A DNA stretch of 7,902 bases from a bacterium (GTDB taxonomy: Bacteria; T1Sed10-126), in the NCBI GenBank assembly GCA_003554945.1, contig PWHN01000111.1:1-7902 (forward strand). The letters run 5' to 3'. The position numbers and the translations under genes were made by a program. Below the pieces are notes generated by a model. The model did no database searches and was not told where the DNA came from. It was given only the letters and a program-made list of their open reading frames with translations. Each line of letters opens with the position of its first letter. Position 1 is the first letter of the stretch. Of this stretch, positions 1 to 7,134 are shown in pieces.

Positions 1-1208
1 TCAACTGACTTGATAGTAATTACATCATATTCTCCACCGGTAATAGGGTCGATCAGCTGCCCATCACGCGAATACAGGTAAGCATGAACCCACCCATTTC
101 GTTCACTCATAAAAATAAATTTCTCTCCTTTTTCAATCCAATATATATTATTGGGTTCCACCCATTTCTCATCCGTTTCAGTATGAATATTGGTTGTTTT
201 TCCAGTAAGGGGATCAGCCAAAAAAACCTTCATTGAGTCCTGATCTCTATTTAATACTTGTAATACCAGCTCATCTGAATGTTCGGGCCAATGCATTTGC
301 CATAAATAATCATCACTCGCATCCACATCTGCAGGCAGATCAATCCAAACAGTCTCTCCACCTTCTTTGTCAATAACTCCTACTTTAAAGGAAGGCAGGG
401 TTTGTCCAACTTTCACGTAAGGAAAAGAATCAATTTTTGGATATAGCGTTTCTATGTTATTTATCAGGTAAAATTCCGGAACTTCTGAATAATCAACTTG
501 AACATAAGCAAGACTTTCTCCGTCAGGGCTCCAGGTATACCCCCCCTGTCCCTTAAGGAGGTGAGAATATCTTAGATTTACCATAGAATTATTACACCCT
601 TTAGGTCTGCCATTAAATACCTGCTCATTTCCATCATGGGTAAGCTGAGTAATTGAGAAATTGGTCAGATCTTCTACAAACAAATCACTTCCGATAATAT
701 AACTTACTCTTTTCCCATCAGGTGATAAAGTAGCATTTCTCAATGATTGTAATGGAGCTTCTTTGCCTAATCTCCACCATGTCCACAAATTCAGGTCCAA
801 CATCCAATAATTACCAGTACTTCCGTATCTCACATTATCTTTCTTGTCAGTAAAAATCAAAATTCGATCGGCATTGGAACATAATTGGTAATTATCTATT
901 TCCAAAGGATTGTTCTTATCTGGTGGAATAAGGCGCCATGAAGGAACCAAAATCTCTTTTTCTCCGGTTGCTGAATCATATTTTACAATGTCCTGACCTG
1001 AATCTTCTTCCGAGGGTTCTAAAGCAGTAAATCCTGATCCATCATCCAACCATTGAACAGGCCCAAAATGCTCAGCTTGTAATGTATCACTAAAAATTTG
1101 CTCTAACGTTAGCTGTCCGTCGAAATTATTCTGGCCTGATAAGCCAGGCATAATGAATAAGCATAAAACAAAAACGCAACTGTATTTGATAGCTATAGAA
1201 TTTTTCAT
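1..1208 (-). CDS. Secreted DPP-IV-like peptidase (S9B), N-terminal part; 3' end beyond the left edge
   Basis: The reading frame is open from an ATG at 1208 to the window edge and gives 402 complete codons. Residues 1-25 look like a Sec signal peptide (MKNSIAIKYS, then a hydrophobic core), with likely cleavage at LSG/QNN. The rest reads as the eight-bladed beta-propeller of the DPP-IV N-terminal domain: LSPDGKRVSY (161-170), QLTHDGNEQVFNG (188-200), YTWSPDGESLAYVQVD (224-239), and SERNGWVHAYLYSRDG (368-383), the last being very typical of S9B enzymes. Family members remove dipeptides from peptide N-termini in the periplasm or at the cell surface. The alpha/beta-hydrolase domain with Ser, Asp and His would follow to the left, so activity cannot be judged. 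Residues 201-222 do not match the usual DWVYEEE glutamate motif that holds the substrate's free N-terminus. The gene follows the SusC/SusD pair on the same strand, after a 405-base gap. The start is chosen because the signal peptide follows at once. Family confidence is high; exact specificity is open. Confidence 0.88.
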   Translation of the reverse strand, partial: MKNSIAIKYSCVFVLCLFIMPGLSGQNNFDGQLTLEQIFSDTLQAEHFGPVQWLDDGSGFTALEPSEEDSGQDIVKYDSATGEKEILVPSWRLIPPDKNNPLEIDNYQLCSNADRILIFTDKKDNVRYGSTGNYWMLDLNLWTWWRLGKEAPLQSLRNATLSPDGKRVSYIIGSDLFVEDLTNFSITQLTHDGNEQVFNGRPKGCNNSMVNLRYSHLLKGQGGYTWSPDGESLAYVQVDYSEVPEFYLINNIETLYPKIDSFPYVKVGQTLPSFKVGVIDKEGGETVWIDLPADVDASDDYLWQMHWPEHSDELVLQVLNRDQDSMKVFLADPLTGKTTNIHTETDEKWVEPNNIYWIEKGEKFIFMSERNGWVHAYLYSRDGQLIDPITGGEYDVITIKSV

Positions 1209-1217
1209 AATAATAAT

Positions 1218-1242
1218 AAAGTTTGCAACTTTATATAAAGTT
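1218..1242 (-). promoter_or_regulatory. Alternating inverted half-sites before the S9B gene
   Basis: Three six-base half-sites alternate in orientation on the plus strand: AAAGTT (1218-1223), AACTTT (1227-1232) and AAAGTT (1237-1242). The last two belong to a perfect 16-base palindrome, AACTTTATATAAAGTT, at 1227-1242. The group ends 10 bases before the S9B start codon. It could form either of two exclusive hairpins in the 5' leader or serve as a dimer-binding operator. It is purely AT-rich apart from a few bases, so chance is a real possibility. No matching TAnnTTTG promoter was found beside it. Confidence 0.3.
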
Positions 1243-1481
1243 CTATTCAAAAAAATAATGTATTTGTTCATAATATTTTGATTAAATCCTTTGTCCATAA
1301 TTTAAATCGATTATTAATGTCTTAAAATCTTTCTTATTTTTCTTTAGAGTTTACTTTTATTATTCACCATATTATTAATACAATAATTGTTAAGGAGCCG
1401 ATTATTAGCAAGAAAATCATATTATTCAATTAAAACACAACCCACAATATATGATGTTTATGTAAAAGTTACCCTATATAA

Positions 1482-1525
1482 ATCCAAGGGGGCAGGTGTT
1501 AAACTGATCACTCTGCCCCCAGGAT
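1482..1525 (-). terminator. Strong GC-rich hairpin after the susD-like gene; possible terminator or mRNA stabiliser
   Basis: The arms GGGGGCAG (1488-1495) and CTGCCCCC (1513-1520) pair perfectly. Pairing continues inward as GTG/CAC (1496-1498 with 1509-1511, bulged T at 1512) and outward as ATCC/GGAT across a small internal loop, leaving a loop of about 10 bases. It lies about 90 bases beyond the susD stop in a region otherwise very poor in G and C. A clear U-tract is missing on both strands (TTGGATTTATA follows on the minus strand), so it is not a textbook intrinsic terminator. It may end or attenuate the susCD transcript, protect its 3' end, or be a mobile-element remnant. The structure is certain from the sequence; the role is inferred. 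Confidence 0.5.
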
Positions 1526-1613
1526 ATCACCCATCAATAATCATTTTAGTAAAAAAATCAATGACCAACCAAACAATAACAAAGGATTTACCCAACTAAA
1601 ACATACTTACTAA

Positions 1614-3110
1614 CTAATAAACATTAGGCCTCGTATCCCACCATAGTTGTATTCCATAAAAAATATCTTCTTGTTTTGCAGCAATTTCAGTAGGAAAATT
1701 ATCATTTAAGGCATTTTCTTCTTCAGGATATGGGAAGCGAAAAGGAGGCCTGTTATGATCTCCCGCATAATCTGCTGCAATATCATCAATCACGGGTACA
1801 TCAGTCCTTCTATTTTCAGCCCAGGCTTCCACGCTTTGCTTATACAGACTGAACCATTTCTGTAGATAAATTTTATCAAGATTTGAAGTATTTCCTTCAT
1901 CCCATGCAACATCAGACTGCTCCAAATATTCATCAATATCGGCAGCATCAATTTCATTTTCCTCCAATGACGCGGTAATTCCCTTTTCATAAGCCTCTTG
2001 AGCATCCCCGGAAGCAAGTCCGCGCTCATAAGCTTCTGCCTTAATAAAATACACCTCCGCACAATTCATAAATGGAGAAAAACCACCGGGATCCTGGCTA
2101 TGTCTGTCACCAATATGGGAAACTAAGGGATCACTGTTCATTGGATCAGCATATTGATCAGGGCCAAACCTATAGCCATTATATTCACCCTCAGCATTCT
2201 CATCAGCATAAACAGGTAACCTGGGATCGTTAAGATCCAATAAATTTGAAACTAATGTGTGATTGACTCTGTAATTGTCCGTTTTACGCTCCCCAGGAGC
2301 AACTCCCAACCTCTGATACCACGGCTCAAAGTACGGGGATTCTCCTGGCCACCATAAATAGGCATTATCAGCATTATTTTCCAATACCGGATATTGACCA
2401 GGATTGTCTAATATTTCAGATATTACAGAAGAAGCTGTTCCCTCATCAACAGAAGACATGCGAATGGCAACACGTAATCTAATTGAATTGCAGAATTTTT
2501 TCCACTTGTTAACATCTCCTTCATATAAAAAATCTCCTTCACCCAAGTCACCATTATCAGCATCAAACATTTCTGCAGCAGCTTCCAATTCATCAAGAAA
2601 CTGATCATACAATTCCGGTTGAGAATCATACTTTGGATTCGAAATTTCCTCATCTTCAAGACTAAATGCCTCAGAATATGGTACACTACCCCATATATCA
2701 CTTGTTTTATGACCCATATAAGCCTTCATAGTTAAAGCCGCAGCATACAGATTGTCATTATCCTCCTCTTCTGCAAGCCTCATTGCATCTACAAAGCCAT
2801 ACATTGAGCGATACATAGACCTAAATTGACTGTTATTTATACCTACCCGGTATTCATAATCCCCTATATTTCTATGAGCGTGAAAACCAGCATATGAACC
2901 GGCATAATATATATTAATCCTTTCACCAAGAAGAACATTAGCTGAGCCCTCCAGTGCATCCCCAAATGCATTTGAAGCGGGAACAACATCAGCAGTGGGC
3001 TGATTAGGGTCTATATTCATTTCATCAAAATCATCTGTACATCCTCCTACTATATAGAATAGGATTGAGATAATAAAGATCTGTTTTTTATTAATAGTTT
3101 TCATAATCAT
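1614..3110 (-). CDS. SusD/RagB-family (SusD-like_2 type) surface lipoprotein
   Basis: This 498-residue protein is the substrate-binding lid of the outer-membrane SusCD importer. It opens and closes over the SusC barrel and delivers bound oligomers to it. Residues 1-23 are a lipoprotein signal with a lipobox-like VGGC, making Cys24 the acylation site. The following TDDFDE is an acidic stretch of the kind that sends Bacteroidota lipoproteins to the cell surface. Family landmarks in order are KTSDIWGSVPYSEA (135-148), WKKFCNSIRLRVAIRMS (203-219), the helical MNCAEVYFIKAEAYERG (348-364), KIYLQKWFSLY (413-423), AENRRTDVP (431-439), PFRFPYPEEE (456-465) and a terminal WWDTRP (490-495). Length is normal and the frame is intact. 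A second ATG at 3104 gives the more usual MKTINKK start; both leave the lipobox intact and I cannot choose firmly. It follows susC by 15 bases and is surely co-transcribed. The ligand is unknown; flanking peptidases suggest peptides. Confidence 0.95.
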   Translation of the reverse strand: MIMKTINKKQIFIISILFYIVGGCTDDFDEMNIDPNQPTADVVPASNAFGDALEGSANVLLGERINIYYAGSYAGFHAHRNIGDYEYRVGINNSQFRSMYRSMYGFVDAMRLAEEEDNDNLYAAALTMKAYMGHKTSDIWGSVPYSEAFSLEDEEISNPKYDSQPELYDQFLDELEAAAEMFDADNGDLGEGDFLYEGDVNKWKKFCNSIRLRVAIRMSSVDEGTASSVISEILDNPGQYPVLENNADNAYLWWPGESPYFEPWYQRLGVAPGERKTDNYRVNHTLVSNLLDLNDPRLPVYADENAEGEYNGYRFGPDQYADPMNSDPLVSHIGDRHSQDPGGFSPFMNCAEVYFIKAEAYERGLASGDAQEAYEKGITASLEENEIDAADIDEYLEQSDVAWDEGNTSNLDKIYLQKWFSLYKQSVEAWAENRRTDVPVIDDIAADYAGDHNRPPFRFPYPEEENALNDNFPTEIAAKQEDIFYGIQLWWDTRPNVY

Positions 3111-3125
3111 TATTTTTTTTAGTAA

Positions 3126-6100
3126 TTAAAAGTTTACTGACATTCTAAAACCAAAAGTTCTGGTAGTAGGGATCTGAAAGTTTTCAAAGCCAGCTCCACC
3201 TTCACCGCCACCAAGGCCAACTTCCGGATCTATTCCAAGTTCTTTTGTATCATCATGTTGGTATAAAAGTGCCAAGTTTCTTCCATATAATGAAATGTGC
3301 AAGTTATTAATCCATGGAAGTGTGTTTTGTATTGGTACATCATAACCCAATGAGACAGAACGTAATTTAATATAAGATGCGTCAAGTATTGAATATTCGT
3401 GATTGTTCCACATCCACGAACCACCAAAATAATCCCAGGCAGATACTCGAACATCATTCTCTGTACCATCTTCTTTGACGCCGTCAACAATGAGACCTTC
3501 TTCCCTTACCTTTCCATACTTAGGATGATCTACAGTATTTTCATATATACCCGTAGGATATGAGTGCCACATAGAAGTACTGAAAATATTACCTCCCATA
3601 CTGAAATCCAATAGAAAGCTTAAAGTGAATTTTTTGTAACTGAATCGATTATTTAAACCCCCGGTCCAATCAGGATTTATATTTCCTAATACTTCAGCTT
3701 CAGTAGTTGTCCTTGGAATTCCTCTGTCATCCACAACTTTTCGTCCTTCTTCATCTCTCACGAAGGGTAATCCTCTTATAACACCCCATTCTTCACCTGG
3801 AATACCATAAGTACCGGCCCCTCCAAAACCGGCAGAAATTTGATATGATCCAAGCCCCTCATACAACTCATTAACCATGTTTGTATTAGTTGCCCAATTT
3901 ACTCCTGCATCCCAATTGAAGCTATCATCTACATCACCCCTTATTAAATTTGCTTGCAGATGAATCTCTACACCAGTATTTTCTATTTCACCTGCATTAA
4001 ATCTTCTGGTACTAAAACCAGTAGTAATGGAAGTAGGTACAGCTAAGATAAGATCTTCAGTGGTCTGTTGATAGTATGTAATATCTGCCGTAACACGGTT
4101 ATCAAATAAAACGAGGTCGGCTCCCACTTCATAAGAAGTAGTAATTTCAGGCCTCAAATCCACCGGAGGTAGTGTCCATGAAGGATCAAATGTAGATACC
4201 CCACCAAATGAGCCGGTTCCATAAGTCATGTGCAGTTGATAAGGGTCTGTATCACTACCAACTTGTGCCCAGCTACTTCTTAACTGAGCGTGATTTAATA
4301 TATCTGATTCTATTTGAAACGCTTCAGTAATCGTAAAACCTAAATTAACTGAAGGATAAAAATAAGACCTGTTATCGCTTGGAAGAGTAGAACTCCAATC
4401 ATTACGCCCTGTAACTCCGAAGAACAAAAAGTCTTGATACGACAAATTAGCTTCTGCAAAAACACTTTGAATTTCTCTTTCTGAGGAATACATACTGGTA
4501 CCTGGTGTTCCATCAACAACGCCTATAGTATAAAGATCCGGAACAGTAAGATCGTCAGCAGACAAGCCTTGTGTTTCATATTGTCGATTCTCCAGGCTTG
4601 ATCCAACTATACCATCTAACCGGAAATCGCCAAAAGTCCTATCAAACTGCATAAAAAAGTCAGCATTTAACTCCTGGTTATACATTTTGTCTTGGCTAAA
4701 TTGACCACCCTGGCCCATTCTTCTATTATACCAAGTACCTGATTGAGTAATTTGCTTTCTGGATTCACTATAATAATCTAATCCAACTCTGGCCTGAAAA
4801 CTCAACCAATCCAAAGCATGATATTCAACAGATGCGTTACCGAATATTCTGTCTCTTTCTTGAGATCTTGTATTATGAAGAGTATAAAATATGTTATCTC
4901 TTTCTCCTCCCATAGTCAAAGTGTTATCTTTACCGACCTCATCAAATAGATCGCGCTCATATGCAACATCCCATTGTCTTCCATTTGACCATGCAAAAGT
5001 AGTTCCAGGAAAACCATACCCTACTCTAGGTATGTTATCACTTTGTGTTTTGTTATATGTAATATTGGCTCTTGCAGTAATTCTTTCATTGGGTTCTAGA
5101 GTAAGGCTAGCATTGAGAGAATTCCTGTTCCGATCAGTATTATACATAATGCCCTCCATATCCATTCTTGAAAAAGAAACACGTCCATATGCATTTTCTC
5201 CTGAAGCATTTAGAGTTACATTATTCTCAATATTTATACCATTTTGGTAAAAATCCATCTTCCAATTATCTGGCTGTGATTCCCATGGTAGGTTTTCTCC
5301 TTCAAACTGATCGAGTCTTAAACCTGCATCTAACCGCGGTCCCCAACTTCTGCCAAAACCATCATTTACACCACCACCCATACCATCAACAAAATTATAG
5401 GAATATTGTCTGGCATATTCATTATAGGACAAATCTGAGTCGGGGTTATTTTCAAGAAATTGCTGATACTGATATTCACTCCCATGCAGACCTTGACCAT
5501 ATTCATTTTGATAATTAGGAAAATAATGGGGATTGTCTATTTCTGTCCTGGTAGTGAACTCAACTCCAATTCCTTCATGAATATCTCCGCTTTTTGTTTC
5601 AATCACTATTGCCCCATGAGTAGCTCTACTTCCATACAAAGCTGCAGCATTTGGCCCTTTCAAGACTGAAATACTTTCTATGTTATTGGGATCAATATCT
5701 TCAATAACACTTCCCCAATCAACTCCACCACCACCTCCAAGATCAGTGGTTCGACCAGATACAGGTGTCCCATCCACTACTATCAATGGTTGATTACCGC
5801 TAAATGATGCCTGACCTCTTATTACAAGCCTTGAAGAAGCACCTACTGTACTTCCGCCACTGGTAACAGATGCTCCTGCAATTTGTCCCGACAATGTGTT
5901 AAAAAGGTTGGGGTCTCTGGATTCCATAATAGCCTCACTATCAAGATCCTGAAAAGCATATCCCATTGTCTTTCTTTCCCGGGATATCCCGAGTGCTGTT
6001 ACAACCATTTCATCCATCTCTATAACTGCAGGTTGCAAAACAACATCATAGACAGTAGCTTCAGTAATTTCAACTTCTTTGGTTTCCATACCCACATATG

Positions 6101-6317
6101 AGAACACCAAAGTTCCTTCTGTATCGTCAAAAGTAAGGGAAAAATTTCCTTCATCATCAGTAATTGTCCCTATTCCCGTATCTTTTATCAACACTGTGAC
6201 GCCCGGAAGCGTTTCCCCTCCTTCATCGGTTACAGTTCCTGTGAGCGTTCGCTCCTGGCCAAAAATGCTTAACACCATGACCAGATTAAAAAATGCAAAT
6301 AAAATTAGTTTTTTCAT
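3126..6317 (-). CDS. SusC/RagA-family TonB-dependent outer-membrane transporter
   Basis: This 1063-residue protein is the barrel of the SusCD importer and takes up oligomers across the outer membrane using TonB-ExbBD energy. Residues 1-20 are a Sec signal peptide (MKKLILFAFF and a hydrophobic stretch), with cleavage likely at FG/QE. Residues 22-95 form a carboxypeptidase-regulatory-like beta-sandwich (LTGTVTDEGGETLPGV, FSYVGMETKEVEI). DEMVVTALG (102-110) is the probable TonB-box region. The plug spans roughly 111-243 and carries LSGQIAGASV, RLVIRGQASFSGNQPLIVVD and the hallmark NIESISVLKGPNAAALYGSR (212-231). The remainder is the 22-strand-type barrel, ending in FGFRMSVNF with the terminal Phe needed for barrel insertion. 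No STN domain precedes the sandwich, so direct FecR/ECF signalling is not expected. Length is normal and the frame unbroken. The start is fixed by an in-frame TAA shortly upstream. It leads a two-gene unit with the susD-like gene. Substrate is unknown. Confidence 0.97.
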   Translation of the reverse strand: MKKLILFAFFNLVMVLSIFGQERTLTGTVTDEGGETLPGVTVLIKDTGIGTITDDEGNFSLTFDDTEGTLVFSYVGMETKEVEITEATVYDVVLQPAVIEMDEMVVTALGISRERKTMGYAFQDLDSEAIMESRDPNLFNTLSGQIAGASVTSGGSTVGASSRLVIRGQASFSGNQPLIVVDGTPVSGRTTDLGGGGGVDWGSVIEDIDPNNIESISVLKGPNAAALYGSRATHGAIVIETKSGDIHEGIGVEFTTRTEIDNPHYFPNYQNEYGQGLHGSEYQYQQFLENNPDSDLSYNEYARQYSYNFVDGMGGGVNDGFGRSWGPRLDAGLRLDQFEGENLPWESQPDNWKMDFYQNGINIENNVTLNASGENAYGRVSFSRMDMEGIMYNTDRNRNSLNASLTLEPNERITARANITYNKTQSDNIPRVGYGFPGTTFAWSNGRQWDVAYERDLFDEVGKDNTLTMGGERDNIFYTLHNTRSQERDRIFGNASVEYHALDWLSFQARVGLDYYSESRKQITQSGTWYNRRMGQGGQFSQDKMYNQELNADFFMQFDRTFGDFRLDGIVGSSLENRQYETQGLSADDLTVPDLYTIGVVDGTPGTSMYSSEREIQSVFAEANLSYQDFLFFGVTGRNDWSSTLPSDNRSYFYPSVNLGFTITEAFQIESDILNHAQLRSSWAQVGSDTDPYQLHMTYGTGSFGGVSTFDPSWTLPPVDLRPEITTSYEVGADLVLFDNRVTADITYYQQTTEDLILAVPTSITTGFSTRRFNAGEIENTGVEIHLQANLIRGDVDDSFNWDAGVNWATNTNMVNELYEGLGSYQISAGFGGAGTYGIPGEEWGVIRGLPFVRDEEGRKVVDDRGIPRTTTEAEVLGNINPDWTGGLNNRFSYKKFTLSFLLDFSMGGNIFSTSMWHSYPTGIYENTVDHPKYGKVREEGLIVDGVKEDGTENDVRVSAWDYFGGSWMWNNHEYSILDASYIKLRSVSLGYDVPIQNTLPWINNLHISLYGRNLALLYQHDDTKELGIDPEVGLGGGEGGAGFENFQIPTTRTFGFRMSVNF

Positions 6318-6367
6318 GACATTGAAAGTTTTGGTTTAACAATTAAAAACAAATAAAGTTTTTTCAT
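6314..6367 (-). CDS. 17-codon upstream ORF overlapping the susC start (possible leader peptide)
   Basis: An ATG at 6367 opens a short frame encoding MKKLYLFLIVKPKLSMS. Its TGA stop overlaps the susC ATG as ATGA, a typical arrangement for translational coupling. Its first residues resemble those of SusC itself (MKKLILF), and the DNA around the two ATGs is similar (TAAACC, then ATGAAAAAACT, then TTTATTTG), which points to a local duplication of the start region. No Shine-Dalgarno sequence is seen before either ATG, as is common in Bacteroidota. It may be a coupling or regulatory leader, a decayed former susC start, or chance. It is far too short for sequence alone to show that it is translated. 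Confidence 0.3.
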   Translation of the reverse strand: MKKLYLFLIVKPKLSMS

Positions 6368-6413
6368 TTCGGTTTAGTTTTAAGGTTAGTAAATTGATTT
6401 GATTCTCCACTTT

Positions 6414-6451
6414 ATTAATTTTATTCTTAAAATTAACATAATAAAATTAAT
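6414..6451 (-). repeat. AT-rich hairpin in the susC leader
   Basis: A perfect inverted repeat with 12-base arms (6414-6425 and 6440-6451, core TTAATTTTATT / AATAAAATTAA) surrounds a 14-base loop. It lies about 100 bases before the susC start and inside the leader made from either promoter candidate. All arm pairs are A-T, so stability is modest, and such repeats arise by chance in sequence this AT-rich. Confidence 0.35.
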
Positions 6452-6468
6452 TTTTAACTACCATATTA

Positions 6469-6496
6469 AATTATATAGTAGCAAGACTATATAATT
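6469..6496 (-). repeat. Second hairpin in the susC leader
   Basis: Perfect 10-base arms (6469-6478 and 6487-6496, core TTATATAG / CTATATAA) flank an eight-base loop, TAGCAAGA. It stands about 150 bases before the susC start and 18 bases upstream, on the minus strand, of the hairpin at 6414-6451. The short loop favours folding in RNA. It could be a leader structure or a protein-binding palindrome; no riboswitch class is recognisable. Confidence 0.35.
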
Positions 6497-6596
6497 ATTT
6501 TTATCGTGTAAAAATGAAATAAGACCAATCATAGCACGGGTTTAGATTAGTATTTTCTTATTTTACTATAATGTAATTTAAATTAATTTTACTATG

Positions 6597-6628
6597 CAAA
6601 TATAATTAAAAAAATATTTAGCAAACAA
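6597..6628 (-). promoter_or_regulatory. Proximal susCD promoter candidate, Bacteroidota type
   Basis: On the minus strand a TATATTTG box (6604-6597) fits the Bacteroidota -7 consensus TAnnTTTG exactly. TTG triplets lie upstream at 6628-6626 (21-base spacer) and 6624-6622 (17-base spacer), either within the range seen for -33 elements. Transcription would begin near 6590 and leave a leader of about 270 bases before susC. In such AT-rich DNA a match of this length has some chance probability. Confidence 0.45.
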
Positions 6629-6967
6629 ATTTTTTTAATTTTTTTTAATTATTTTAAAGACTTATGTTTGTTATTACTAAAAAACCTTAAAAATAAAATG
6701 ATGTTGAAATTGTATATCACCTATTTTTATTGCTTATATTATGTTATGTGTGTAATGATATTTAGATAAGAATTCATTAAAAACTAATAATTAAGTTCAA
6801 AATAATAAAATAAAGCTTTAGAAAACTTCATATGGACATAAAGCTTCACAGATAAGTAATTTACAAATGATATATTAATCCCTTTTTTTACATAAAGAAA
6901 ATAAGGTAAGCTTTAATAATTTTGAGTGGAGTATTAAATTAGGCTTAAGACTAGAAAAAAACAATTT

Positions 6968-7000
6968 CAAACATAAATCAGTAGTACAACACCTTTTCAA
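6968..7000 (-). promoter_or_regulatory. Distal susCD promoter candidate, with a repeat in its spacer
   Basis: On the minus strand TATGTTTG (6975-6968) matches TAnnTTTG and a TTG (7000-6998) lies 22 bases upstream. Transcription from here would start near 6960 and give a leader of about 640 bases. The imperfect repeat at 6981-7002 covers the -33 triplet and most of the spacer, the position expected of an operator. Choosing between this and the proximal candidate requires 5'-end data. Confidence 0.35.
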
Positions 7001-7057
7001 ACAGAACACACTTAATCTTCCTACCGTATAATAATGTAGTACCACCTGTTTAAAAAC
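6981..7057. repeat. Pair of imperfect direct repeats, GTAGTAC(AA)CACCT
   Basis: On the plus strand, GTAGTAC-AA-CACCT with a TTTTCAAAC tail occupies 6981-7002, and GTAGTAC-CACCT with a GTTTAAAAAC tail occupies 7036-7057. The copies differ by a two-base insertion and a few tail changes, and their starts are 55 bases apart, about five helical turns. The core is richer in G and C than its surroundings, so chance is less likely than for the AT-only repeats nearby. They may be paired binding sites for a regulator of the susCD unit. Confidence 0.4.
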
Positions 7058-7134
7058 ATTTCCACAGACTACTCATTATGGTCAGATACTCTTTTAAAAT
7101 ATTTTCACCTTTAAAGATCTGCTTCTTTAATCAC

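Larger units (their letters stand above)
1209..1613. other. Intergenic gap between the susD-like and S9B genes
   Basis: This 405-base AT-rich stretch holds no gene that I can support. It contains the GC-rich hairpin at 1482-1525 and the half-sites at 1218-1242. An open frame on the plus strand at 1387-1599 (TTG start, 70 codons) runs through the hairpin and shows no family signature. No TAnnTTTG box on the minus strand was found, so whether the S9B gene has its own promoter or is read through from susCD cannot be decided here. An ATA/TAA triplet run at about 1207-1219 directly precedes the S9B start codon. Confidence 0.6.
6318..7134. other. Long AT-rich intergenic and leader region before susC
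   Basis: This 817-base gap separates the metallopeptidase stop from the susC start. It holds the two promoter candidates, the direct repeats at 6981-7057, the leader hairpins at 6414-6451 and 6469-6496, and the short upstream ORF. Between about 6640 and 6960 I see no gene. That part is nearly pure A and T with homopolymer runs, plus three AAGCTT sites (6813, 6841, 6908), two of them within an 11-base near-repeat ATAAAGCTTyA. A weak stem TTAAAG/CTTTAA (7111-7116 with 7125-7130) follows the peptidase stop and has no clear U-tract, so the peptidase terminator is not identified. Confidence 0.6.

Noticed and set aside
540-546. A run of seven C that might mark a frameshift in the S9B gene
   Set aside because: Both sides are in one frame and match the S9B propeller (YTWSPDGES directly follows), so no frameshift is needed at this run.
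1387-1599. A 70-codon plus-strand frame with a TTG start in the susD-S9B gap
   Set aside because: It has no recognisable domain, weak start context and runs through the GC-rich hairpin. A faint likeness of its LPPGYHPS segment to IS630-type transposase LPPYSP motifs is too short to support.
1790-2701. Minus-strand frames of about 90 codons, and one plus-strand frame, inside the susD-like gene
   Set aside because: They are out-of-frame shadows of a conserved, intact SusD-like protein.
4891-5518. Two overlapping plus-strand frames of 119 and 116 codons opposite susC
   Set aside because: They lie antisense to conserved barrel sequence, have no family features, and are explained by the codon pattern of the susC strand.
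5980-5991. The perfect palindrome CGGGATATCCCG inside susC
   Set aside because: It encodes conserved-type plug residues around GISRER and sits mid-gene; nothing suggests a regulatory role.
3126-6317. Possible STN signalling domain and ECF sigma/FecR control of the SusC protein
   Set aside because: The mature protein begins directly with the carboxypeptidase-regulatory-like domain at about residue 22, leaving no room for an STN domain, and no sigma or anti-sigma gene is in the window.
6640-6960. A small RNA or hidden gene in the AT-rich stretch
   Set aside because: No tRNA or known RNA fold, no coding frame of useful length, and only low-complexity A/T sequence are visible.
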